DNA of 5,391 nt from an uncultured Sphingorhabdus sp. (lineage in GTDB: Bacteria > Pseudomonadota > Alphaproteobacteria > Sphingomonadales > Sphingomonadaceae), in NCBI GenBank assembly GCA_937873665.1, contig CALMYW010000054.1, positions 1 through 5,391 on the forward strand. Direction: 5' to 3'. The notes under the pieces were generated by a model that saw only the letters and a list, made by a program, of their open reading frames with translations, did no database searches and was not told the DNA's origin. Of the stretch, positions 1 through 5,391 are shown piece by piece (position 1 is the first letter of the stretch; the number at the start of each line of letters is the position of its first letter). Made by a program: the position numbers and the translations under genes.

Positions 1-2
1 CA

Positions 3-542
3 GAAGTTGTGTTCGAAAACGTTCGGGTGCCGGCATCGAACATCTTGCTCGGGGAAGGACGCGGCTTCGAAATCGCGCAGGGTCGCCTTGGGCCGGGCCG
101 CATCCATCATTGCATGCGGCTAATAGGGCTGAGCGAACGTATATTGGAGCGGATGTGTCGCCGCGCGACCGAGCGTGTGGCCTTTGGCAATCCGATTTCC
201 GAGCAAAGTGTCACGATGGAGCGGATCGCGCAGGCGCGAATCCTTATCGAGCAGGCGCGACTTCTTACCATGCGCGCGGCATGGATGATGGATACCGTTG
301 GCAACAAGGCTGCCCGACAAGATATCGCCATGATAAAGGTGGCAGCCCCGGCGATGGCGCAGCAAGTCATTGATTGGGCCATCCAGTTGTTTGGTGGCGG
401 GGGCACAGGTAACGACCATTTCCTTGCTGCAGCGTTCGCCACCGCTCGGATTCTGAGGCTGGCCGATGGACCTGACGAGGTTCACCGCAATCAGATCGCC
501 AAGCTCGAGCTTCGCCGGCAGGCCGCCAAAACCGGGGCGTGA
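3..542 (+). CDS. Acyl-CoA dehydrogenase, ACAD10/ACAD11-type, C-terminal part (5' end outside window)
   Basis: This is the last 179 residues of an FAD-dependent acyl-CoA dehydrogenase, which forms a trans-2-enoyl-CoA from a saturated acyl-CoA and passes electrons to ETF. The frame is open to the left edge, so the GTG at position 9 is an internal Val codon and not a start. Visible marks are [20 protein letters not shown] (residues 17-36), the RxxFG FAD/dimer motif (R58, F61, G62), QLFGGGGTG (128-136) and the tail [18 protein letters not shown] (153-170). The LADGPDEVH tail is characteristic of the ACAD10/ACAD11 group and matches what I remember of human ACAD11. Asp155 sits where medium-chain enzymes have the catalytic Glu (YEGT). 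A full-length bacterial member would have about 400 residues, so roughly half is missing. It lies 183 bases upstream of a second, different dehydrogenase on the same strand. The chain length or branching of the substrate cannot be read from this part. Family assignment is confident; substrate is unknown. Confidence 0.93.
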   Translation, partial: EVVFENVRVPASNILLGEGRGFEIAQGRLGPGRIHHCMRLIGLSERILERMCRRATERVAFGNPISEQSVTMERIAQARILIEQARLLTMRAAWMMDTVGNKAARQDIAMIKVAAPAMAQQVIDWAIQLFGGGGTGNDHFLAAAFATARILRLADGPDEVHRNQIAKLELRRQAAKTGA

Positions 543-696
543 CACGGCGCGACGGCGTCGGTCCTGACGCTCGCAGAAGCCGAGGCCGTAGCCGCTGCCG
601 GTCTTTGGCCAGCCCCGACGCCAAATTGAGCCTGCCTGTTCACCATCTCGGAAGACCAAATAGGCGCTGCCACCCCAACCTTCCCGTCATGAGCCT

Positions 697-702
697 TATA
701 AT
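697..702 (+). promoter_or_regulatory. Possible -10 box (TATAAT) upstream of the isovaleryl-CoA dehydrogenase gene
   Basis: A perfect TATAAT lies 23 bases before the ATG at 726, which would put a transcript start near 709 and leave a short leader holding the GGAG ribosome site. At spacers of 15 to 18 bases upstream only C-rich sequence is present, with no TTGACA-like -35 and no TG extension. The box may therefore be a chance AT-rich hexamer or part of an activator-dependent promoter. Confidence 0.27.
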
Positions 703-715
703 CTCGAAGGCAATT

Positions 716-719
716 GGAG
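716..719 (+). promoter_or_regulatory. Ribosome binding site deciding the start of the isovaleryl-CoA dehydrogenase gene
   Basis: GGAG is followed by 6 bases and then ATG at 726, which is ideal spacing. The upstream TTG at 714 overlaps this site and so is unlikely to be the start. The ATG at 732 would leave a 12-base spacer and is less favoured. Confidence 0.7.
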
Positions 720-725
720 CACTTT

Positions 726-1892
726 ATGCAGATGTTCGATTTCGACCTCGGCGAGGCCGCGGACATGATCCGCGAAACCACCAGCCGGTTTGCAACCGAC
801 AAGATTGCGCCTCTCGCCAAGAAAATCGATGCGGAAGACTGGTTTCCGCGCGACGAACTCTGGACGAGCATGGGTGATCTCGGGCTGCATGGCATAACCG
901 TAAGCGAGGAGGACGGTGGCCTGGGCCTGGGATACCTTGAACATGTCATCGCTTGCGAAGAGATCGCTCGGGCCTCCGGAGCAATTGGTCTCAGCTATGG
1001 CGCTCACACCAACCTGTGCATCAACCAAATCGCGCGTTGGGGCTCACGCGAACAGAAAGCCAAATATTTGCCTCCGCTGATATCGGGGCAGCATCTTGGC
1101 AGCCTAGCGATGTCAGAAGTCGGTGCGGGTTCAGACGTCGTGTCGATGAAGCTCAAGGCAGAAGCGGTTTCAGGGGGGTATGTTCTCAACGGAACCAAAT
1201 TCTGGATCACCAATGCTACTTACGCTGACACGCTCGTAGTTTACGCGAAGACTGGTGTGGGCAGTCGCGGCATCACGGCGTTCATCATCGAGAAGGGCAT
1301 GCCCGGATTTTCAATTGGCCAGAAGATCGACAAGATGGGCATGCGAGGTTCCCCTACCGCCGAGCTGGTTTTCGACAACTGTCTGGTGCCCGAAGAGAAC
1401 GCCTTGGGTCCGATCAACGAGGGCGTCAGCGTCCTGATGAGCGGGCTGGACTTCGAGCGCGCCGTGTTGGCCGGAATTCCGTTAGGCGTCATGCAGTCGT
1501 GCCTCGACGTTGTTCTGCCCTACGTGCGAGAGCGTAAGCAGTTTGGGAAGCCGATTGGCCAGTTTCAGCTGATCCAGGCGAAGGTGGCCGACATGTACGT
1601 GGCGCTCAACTCGTCGAGGGCATACATTTATGCTGTAGCGAAGAGTTGCGACGCAGGCCGCACCACGCGGTTTGACGCGGCCGCAGCTATCCTCCTGGCC
1701 AGCGAAAACACGGTGCGTGTCGCCAACGAGGCGGTTCAGGCACTCGGTGGTGCGGGGTTCACCAAGGATTGGCCGGTGGAACGGTTCTATCGCGATGCCA
1801 AGCTGCTCGACATCGGCGCTGGCACGAACGAGATCAGACGCATGCTGATCGGGCGTGAGCTGATCGGCGAAGCTGAACGCCTGGCACAGTGA
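726..1892 (+). CDS. ivd: Isovaleryl-CoA dehydrogenase-type acyl-CoA dehydrogenase
   Basis: This 388-residue protein is the usual length for bacterial isovaleryl-CoA dehydrogenase (LiuA), a cytosolic FAD enzyme that converts isovaleryl-CoA to 3-methylcrotonyl-CoA in leucine degradation, with ETF as acceptor. It carries the first acyl-CoA dehydrogenase signature AMSEVGAGSDVVS (residues 128-140) and RGSPTAELVFDNC (207-219). The RKQFGKPIGQFQLIQAKVADMY stretch begins near residue 270, followed by QALGGAGF (338-345) and IGAGTNEIRR (363-372). The probable catalytic base is Glu244 in GLDFERAVLAG, the helix-G position used by isovaleryl-CoA dehydrogenases. Consistent with this, the YEGT glutamate of medium-chain enzymes is replaced by Ala in IGAGT. 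The stretch LSYGAHTNLCINQI (89-102) is nearly identical to the human enzyme as I recall it. Two residues beside the base differ from that human sequence (ERLVLAGG becomes ERAVLAGI), so a related branched acyl-CoA could be the true substrate. The ATG start is set by GGAG 6 bases upstream. Family is very secure; exact substrate is less so. Confidence 0.93.
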   Translation: MQMFDFDLGEAADMIRETTSRFATDKIAPLAKKIDAEDWFPRDELWTSMGDLGLHGITVSEEDGGLGLGYLEHVIACEEIARASGAIGLSYGAHTNLCINQIARWGSREQKAKYLPPLISGQHLGSLAMSEVGAGSDVVSMKLKAEAVSGGYVLNGTKFWITNATYADTLVVYAKTGVGSRGITAFIIEKGMPGFSIGQKIDKMGMRGSPTAELVFDNCLVPEENALGPINEGVSVLMSGLDFERAVLAGIPLGVMQSCLDVVLPYVRERKQFGKPIGQFQLIQAKVADMYVALNSSRAYIYAVAKSCDAGRTTRFDAAAAILLASENTVRVANEAVQALGGAGFTKDWPVERFYRDAKLLDIGAGTNEIRRMLIGRELIGEAERLAQ

Positions 1893-1914
1893 CGTCCGCA
1901 TTGAGATGCCTCGC

Positions 1915-1943
1915 AGGCTGTGTTGTCTAGGGCCACACAGCCT
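1915..1943 (+). terminator. Terminator-like hairpin after the isovaleryl-CoA dehydrogenase gene
   Basis: AGGCTGTGT (1915-1923) and ACACAGCCT (1935-1943) form a perfect 9-bp stem with an 11-base loop, starting 22 bases after the stop codon. One further CG/CG pairing is possible if C1914 is bulged. No T-run follows (the next bases are CGTACC), so it is not a standard intrinsic terminator. It could mark a Rho-dependent end, protect the 3' end of the message, or reduce read-through into the synthetase gene. Confidence 0.5.
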
Positions 1944-2002
1944 CGTACCATCGACGCGATACGGCATTGGAAATTGAATAAAATATTGCACTCACTTTAC
2001 TA

Positions 2003-2019
2003 ACTTGCGGCAAGCAAGT
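2003..2019. promoter_or_regulatory. Short palindrome, candidate operator next to the -35 box
   Basis: ACTTGC (2003-2008) and GCAAGT (2014-2019) are exact inverted repeats with a 5-base spacer. A nested CTTGC-G-GCAAG palindrome occupies 2004-2014. The element ends one base before the TTGACA candidate at 2021, a usual place for a TetR- or MerR-type regulator to act. No regulator gene lies in the window and I do not recognise the site as a known LiuR, PsrA or AtuR operator. Confidence 0.35.
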
Positions 2020-2020
2020 C

Positions 2021-2050
2021 TTGACACGAGAAGAACGCGGCGTCTATCAA
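2021..2050 (+). promoter_or_regulatory. Candidate sigma-70 type promoter for the synthetase-carboxylase operon
   Basis: A perfect -35 hexamer TTGACA (2021-2026) is followed after 18 bases by TATCAA (2045-2050), a 4-of-6 match to the -10 consensus. An AT-rich stretch at about 1971-1989 lies upstream and could act as an UP element. Transcription would start near 2057, giving a leader of about 36 bases to the ATG at 2093. Position in the largest gene gap and after a hairpin supports a separate transcription unit here. Confidence 0.45.
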
Positions 2051-2081
2051 GGATGAAGCCGTCAAGAGTCGGCAGTGGGTT

Positions 2082-2086
2082 GAGGA
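2082..2086 (+). promoter_or_regulatory. Ribosome binding site for the upstream start of the synthetase
   Basis: GAGGA is followed by 6 bases and then ATG at 2093. The same site is only 2-3 bases from another ATG at 2089 in a different frame, which is too close for good initiation. It supports the longest form of the synthetase but competes with a second site at 2177-2182. Confidence 0.45.
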
Positions 2087-2092
2087 TTATGG

Positions 2093-3805
2093 ATGCCAGA
2101 TCCCTATCCGTCGTGTCGCGCAACTCGGGTTTGGCCCGAACTGGCGCGATCGGGAAGGCCGGGGCGCGGCAAGCTTGAGAGGTTCGTTTTGAGCGCTACC
2201 TTTGAAACGTCCAAGGCGCGGTTGGGGGAGGCTGCCGACGGATCGGATGCGATGGTCGACCTCGGCCTTCAGCCTTCCTATGAAGTGACCCACGGGCTCG
2301 GGCGGCTCGCACTGGGTGATCTGCTGCGCCGCTCGGCGCGGCGCTTTCCCGAAAAGGTGGCCGTGGCAACGCCGTCGCGAGAAATCACCTACGGTCAGCT
2401 GGATGAACTGGCAAATCGCTGCGCCCACGCCCTGCTCGAACAGGGAGCGAAACGGGGCGATCGGATCGCTACAGTCTGTGCCAACAGCATCGACTTCATC
2501 ATAACGATCTTCGGTATTCACAAGGCCGGATTGGTATGGGCACCCATCAACCCTTCGTTGTCGGACGACGACAAGGCCTACATTCTGGACCATACACAGG
2601 CCGCAATCATCATCGCCGATAATCCGCTGGATGATTATCTGCTGGGTTCGATCCAGCAAAATCCGATCGTACTGACCTTGGGGCCGGCCCTTGACACCTT
2701 GCTGGCGGCGGCGCCCGGCGACGAGCCTGATCTTTCGATCGGCGAGCGTGATCTCGTCATGATCATGTACACCAGCGGAACGACCTCGCGCCCCAAGGGC
2801 GTGATGCACTGCAATCTCGCGGTCTACGCGACAGTCATGTGCAACATTGGGGAATGGATGGTCACTCGGGACGATCGCATACTCATCGTCCTCCCGCTCT
2901 TCCATGTGTCGGCGCATTGCCTGCTGACCACATTCCTCTCCGCAGGCGCAACCGTGGTCCTTCACAACGGCTTCGATCCCGGGCGGGTCCTGCCCGCAAT
3001 GGAGGAGCACAAGATCAGTTTCTTCGTCGGACTTCCGATGATGTACGCAGCCATGATGGAGCATCCGGTCCGCTCCAAGACAGACGTCTCCTCACTGCGC
3101 TATTGCATCTATGCGATGGCGCCAATGCCGGGGCCGCTCTTGCGGCGTCTACTGGACGAGTTTTGCCCGACGTTCGTCCTGTCTTCGGGTCAAACTGAAA
3201 TGTACCCGAGCACCATGATGCTGCGCCCAGAACAGCAGTTGCTCAAGGAAGGCAACTATTGGGGCGAGCCATCAATTGTCAACGACGTGGCAATAATGGA
3301 CGATGACGGCACCTTGCTGCCACGGGGTCAAATCGGCGAAATCGTCCATCGCGGCCCCAACGTCATGTTGGGGTACTACAAGGACGCACAGGCAACCGCC
3401 CATTCCCGGCGGTTTGGCTGGCATCACACCGGTGATCTGGGTGTCATCGATGAAGATGGCCAGATGCTGTTCGTCGATCGCTTGAAAGACATGATCAAAT
3501 CCGGTGGTGAGAATGTCGCGTCCGTCAAGGTCGAGCAAGTACTCTTGCAATACCCTTACGTGCAGAACGCCGCTGTGATCGGGGTGCCACATCCGCGCTG
3601 GCAGGAGGCGGTCGTGGCCGTGGTCATGCTCAAGCCGGGAAGTTCAGCGGAGGCAGGGGAAATCCTCAACCACTGTCGCGGGGCGCTTGCTCCCCATGAA
3701 GTGCCGAAGGCGGTCGAGTTCGTCGACGACCTGCCGCTTACCGCTACTTCCAAGCTGCGGAAGGTCGAACTGCGCGACCGCTTCCTCAATTTGTTCGGAG
3801 GGTGA
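2093..3805 (+). CDS. AMP-forming acyl-CoA synthetase (ANL superfamily ligase)
   Basis: This enzyme activates a free carboxylic acid with ATP to an acyl-adenylate and then transfers it to CoA, the entry step for catabolism of an organic acid. All core ANL motifs are present, numbered from the ATG at 2093. They are the P-loop YTSGTTSRPKG (226-236), the PLFHVSAH loop (268-275), SSGQTE (364-369), HTGDLG (445-450), VDRLKDMIKSGGENV (461-475) and the A10 catalytic Lys554 in LTATSKLRKVELR. The A10 motif has Ser where Gly usually precedes the lysine. The large N-domain and the C-domain after about residue 463 are complete. The start is doubtful: residues 1-32 are Arg/Pro-rich and do not resemble the family, and homology-like sequence starts near ALGDLLRRSARRFPEK (73-88). 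TTG at 2189 (538 residues, GAGAGG 6 bases upstream) or ATG at 2252 (517 residues) are good alternatives. It overlaps no upstream gene and its last codons contain the ribosome site of the carboxylase gene. Family secure, substrate unknown; an AtuH-like role is possible from context. Confidence 0.93.
   Translation: MPDPYPSCRATRVWPELARSGRPGRGKLERFVLSATFETSKARLGEAADGSDAMVDLGLQPSYEVTHGLGRLALGDLLRRSARRFPEKVAVATPSREITYGQLDELANRCAHALLEQGAKRGDRIATVCANSIDFIITIFGIHKAGLVWAPINPSLSDDDKAYILDHTQAAIIIADNPLDDYLLGSIQQNPIVLTLGPALDTLLAAAPGDEPDLSIGERDLVMIMYTSGTTSRPKGVMHCNLAVYATVMCNIGEWMVTRDDRILIVLPLFHVSAHCLLTTFLSAGATVVLHNGFDPGRVLPAMEEHKISFFVGLPMMYAAMMEHPVRSKTDVSSLRYCIYAMAPMPGPLLRRLLDEFCPTFVLSSGQTEMYPSTMMLRPEQQLLKEGNYWGEPSIVNDVAIMDDDGTLLPRGQIGEIVHRGPNVMLGYYKDAQATAHSRRFGWHHTGDLGVIDEDGQMLFVDRLKDMIKSGGENVASVKVEQVLLQYPYVQNAAVIGVPHPRWQEAVVAVVMLKPGSSAEAGEILNHCRGALAPHEVPKAVEFVDDLPLTATSKLRKVELRDRFLNLFGG
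2177..2182 (+). promoter_or_regulatory. Second candidate ribosome binding site inside the synthetase 5' region
   Basis: GAGAGG lies 6 bases before an in-frame TTG at 2189. Initiation there would remove the 32 unusual Arg/Pro-rich residues and give a 538-residue ligase of normal length. A 29-codon ORF starting at ATG 2089 in another frame ends with the TGA at 2176-2178, which overlaps this site. Confidence 0.35.
3797..3802 (+). promoter_or_regulatory. Ribosome binding site of the carboxyltransferase gene, inside the end of the synthetase gene
   Basis: GGAGGG, encoding the last two Gly codons of the synthetase, lies 5 bases before GTG at 3808. The synthetase stop TGA (3803-3805) falls between them, so terminating ribosomes are placed to restart on the next gene. 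This strong site favours GTG 3808 over the in-frame ATG at 3826. Confidence 0.75.
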
Positions 3806-3807
3806 TC

Positions 3808-5391
3808 GTGGCAATCATCGACAGTATGGCAATTCCAGACAGCGAAACGTCCCAGCAGAACCGGGCGGCCCACCTGAAGCTGATCGGGGCGGTTCGCGCG
3901 CTCGAAGCCAAGGTGCAGACGGTTTCGGCAAGGGCTGGCCCCAAGTTCGCCAAGCGTGGGCAATTGCTGCCCCGCGATCGCGTGGCCTTGCTGCTCGATC
4001 GAGATGCACCGTTTCTCGAACTGTCGGCGCTCGCCGGCATCGGCATGCACGATGATGACGGAAACGAAAACGTTTACGGCGGCGGGGCCATTACCGGGAT
4101 CGGGTTCGTTTCTGGCGTCCGCGTGATGGTTTTTGCTAGCGATGCCGGCATCAAGGGCGGCGCAGCCCATCCGATGGGCATCAAGAAGCAACTGCGCGCG
4201 CAGGACATCGCGATCGAAAACAAGCTACCTTACGTCCAGCTCGTTGAAAGCGCTGGTGCCAATCTGAATTTGCAAGCGGAGATGTTCGTCGAAGGGGGAC
4301 GCACCTTTGCGAATCTCTCGCGCATGTCCGCACTGGGCTTGCCGACAATCACGGTCGTTCACGGCTCTTCGACGGCAGGCGGCGCTTATCAGGTTGGCCT
4401 GTCCGACTACGTCATCATGATCCGCGGCCGCTCCAAGGTGTTTCTGGCCGGACCGCCCTTGCTCAAGGCGGCCACAGGTGAAATCGCAAGGGATGAAGAC
4501 CTTGGCGGCGCGGAACTGCACACCCAAGTGACCGGGGTTGGCGACTATCTCGCGGAAAATGATGCCGATGCTCTGCGTCAGGCCCGCGAGGTCATTGGGA
4601 AACTGCACTGGGATCGCGGCCGCCTGACGTCATCACAGCTCGCTCCCCGCTATGATAGCGAGGAACTGCTAGGGGTTGTGCCCATCGACTACCGCAAGCC
4701 TTACGATGTGCGTGAGGTAATTGCCCGAGTGGTCGACCAGAGCGACTTCACTGAATTCAAGGCAGAATACGGTATCCACACGATCTGCGGGCATGGGCGG
4801 ATTGAAGGGCGGATCATCGGCATCATTGGCAACAACGGGCCAATCGATGCACTTGGAGCGACCAAGGCTGCGCAGTTCATCCAGTTGTGCTGCCAGTCGA
4901 AAACGCCTCTTTTGTTCCTGCAGAACACCACGGGTTTCATGGTTGGCGTCGAGGCGGAAACGTCAGGCATCGTCAAGCATGGGTCAAAGCTCATCCAGGC
5001 CGTGACGAACGCTTCGGTGCCAAAAATCACGATCCAGATCGGGGCGAGCTTCGGTGCTGGTGCCTATGCCATGTGCGGGCGGTCTTTCGGTCCGCGTTTC
5101 ATCTTTTCCTGGCCGAACAACCGCCTGTCCGTCATGGGCGGAGAACAGGCCGCCAAGGTTCTCACCATCGTCGCGGAAGACGGAGCCGCCGCACGCGGGG
5201 TCGAACCTAACCGCGCGGGGCTGGTGGCCATGGCTGAAAGGCTTGTCGCCCAGTATGAACGCGAAGGGGAGGCATTGTTCGCGACGGCGCGTTTGTGGGA
5301 CGACGGGATAATTGATCCGCGCGACACACGCCGGGTTGTGGCGTTCTGTCTCGACACGTGTTGCGAGGCCGAGGCACGCACATTGGCTTCG
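3808..5391 (+). CDS. Acyl-CoA carboxylase carboxyltransferase (beta) subunit, geranyl-CoA carboxylase-like (3' end outside window)
   Basis: This open frame of 528 codons has no stop before the right edge. The family usually has about 530-540 residues, so only a few C-terminal residues are missing. The subunit moves the carboxyl group from carboxybiotin to an acyl-CoA, working with a biotinylated alpha subunit not seen here. Two crotonase-fold halves are clear. The N-half holds GQLLPRDRVALLLD (51-64), ESAGANL (147-153), the oxyanion-loop GSSTAGGAY (186-194) and FLAGPPLLKAATGE (212-225). The C-half holds VREVIARVVD (301-310), FTEFKAEYG (314-322), FLQNTTGFMVG (370-380), GASFGAGAYAMCGR (412-425), SVMGGEQAAKVL (441-452) and LWDDGIIDPRDTRRV (496-510). 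Unlike 3-methylcrotonyl-CoA carboxylase (LiuB) it lacks the RQxxVFPDxxHFGRIFYNQ-type segment and has LNLQAEMFVEGGRTFANLSR (153-172) instead. Its SDYVIMIRGRSKVFLAGPPL stretch also looks AtuC-like. The GTG start, two bases after the synthetase stop, is set by GGAGGG. Carboxylase beta family is certain; substrate assignment is inference. Confidence 0.93.
   Translation, partial: MAIIDSMAIPDSETSQQNRAAHLKLIGAVRALEAKVQTVSARAGPKFAKRGQLLPRDRVALLLDRDAPFLELSALAGIGMHDDDGNENVYGGGAITGIGFVSGVRVMVFASDAGIKGGAAHPMGIKKQLRAQDIAIENKLPYVQLVESAGANLNLQAEMFVEGGRTFANLSRMSALGLPTITVVHGSSTAGGAYQVGLSDYVIMIRGRSKVFLAGPPLLKAATGEIARDEDLGGAELHTQVTGVGDYLAENDADALRQAREVIGKLHWDRGRLTSSQLAPRYDSEELLGVVPIDYRKPYDVREVIARVVDQSDFTEFKAEYGIHTICGHGRIEGRIIGIIGNNGPIDALGATKAAQFIQLCCQSKTPLLFLQNTTGFMVGVEAETSGIVKHGSKLIQAVTNASVPKITIQIGASFGAGAYAMCGRSFGPRFIFSWPNNRLSVMGGEQAAKVLTIVAEDGAAARGVEPNRAGLVAMAERLVAQYEREGEALFATARLWDDGIIDPRDTRRVVAFCLDTCCEAEARTLAS

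Noticed and set aside
554..622. Inverted repeat GGCGTCGG / CCGACGCC after the first gene, possibly a terminator
   Set aside because: The arms are only 8 bp, 53 bases apart, with no good inner stem and no T-run. In GC-rich sequence this is likely to be chance.
120..659. A 179-codon minus-strand frame across the end of the first gene and the following gap
   Set aside because: It is antisense to the conserved ACAD10/11 tail. Its product is low-complexity and basic with no domain I recognise, and I saw no support for translation.
2087..3064. A 325-codon open frame on the minus strand
   Set aside because: It lies fully antisense to the synthetase, whose plus-strand product has all ANL motifs. 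The minus-strand product is rich in Arg, His, Gln and Cys with no recognisable domain, as expected of an antisense shadow in GC-rich DNA.
3556..4191. A 211-codon minus-strand frame spanning the synthetase-carboxylase junction
   Set aside because: Both plus-strand genes beneath it are clearly conserved and tightly coupled. The antisense product shows no recognisable motif.
4887..5210. Plus-strand frames of about 60 to 122 codons overlapping the synthetase and carboxylase genes
   Set aside because: They run in another frame of conserved enzyme genes and have Arg/Ser/Pro-rich products, so they are shadows.
3808..5391. Calling the last gene liuB (3-methylcrotonyl-CoA carboxylase beta) because an isovaleryl-CoA dehydrogenase is nearby
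   Set aside because: The sequence lacks the segment typical of that enzyme and has features nearer to the AtuC side, so context alone does not justify the name.

Overview
The window is a plus-strand catabolic gene block from a GC-rich bacterium. The protein types and the use of GTG/TTG starts next to clear Shine-Dalgarno sequences fit a proteobacterium, perhaps an alphaproteobacterium of the sphingomonad kind. That placement is an impression from protein style and was not tested.

Layout: (1) positions 3-542 hold the C-terminal half of an acyl-CoA dehydrogenase of the ACAD10/ACAD11 type, cut by the left edge. (2) A 183-base gap contains an isolated TATAAT box. (3) Positions 726-1892 hold a complete isovaleryl-CoA dehydrogenase-type flavoenzyme. 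(4) A 200-base gap contains a 9-bp hairpin just after the stop, an AT-rich tract, a short palindrome and a TTGACA-type promoter candidate. (5) Positions 2093-3805 hold an AMP-forming acyl-CoA synthetase whose true start is uncertain. (6) From 3808 to the right edge runs a nearly complete carboxyltransferase (beta) subunit of a biotin-dependent acyl-CoA carboxylase, translationally coupled to the synthetase and open to the last base. Its reading frame has no stop codon in the window.

Together the genes make a coherent route for a branched or isoprenoid acid. A ligase makes the CoA ester, FAD dehydrogenases introduce the alpha,beta double bond, and a carboxylase activates the beta/gamma-methyl branch so that degradation can continue. 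This is the logic of leucine/isovalerate (Liu) and acyclic terpene (Atu) catabolism. The carboxylase beta subunit lacks the segment typical of 3-methylcrotonyl-CoA carboxylase and looks more like the geranyl-CoA carboxylase (AtuC) side of the family. I therefore favour a longer or different methyl-branched enoyl-CoA as the substrate, but this is inference. The biotinylated alpha subunit, hydratase and lyase expected for such a pathway are not in the window.

No RNA gene, CRISPR array, insertion sequence or long repeat was seen. The enzyme families are known. The novelty, if any, lies in the combination, the substrate and the control region before the synthetase.
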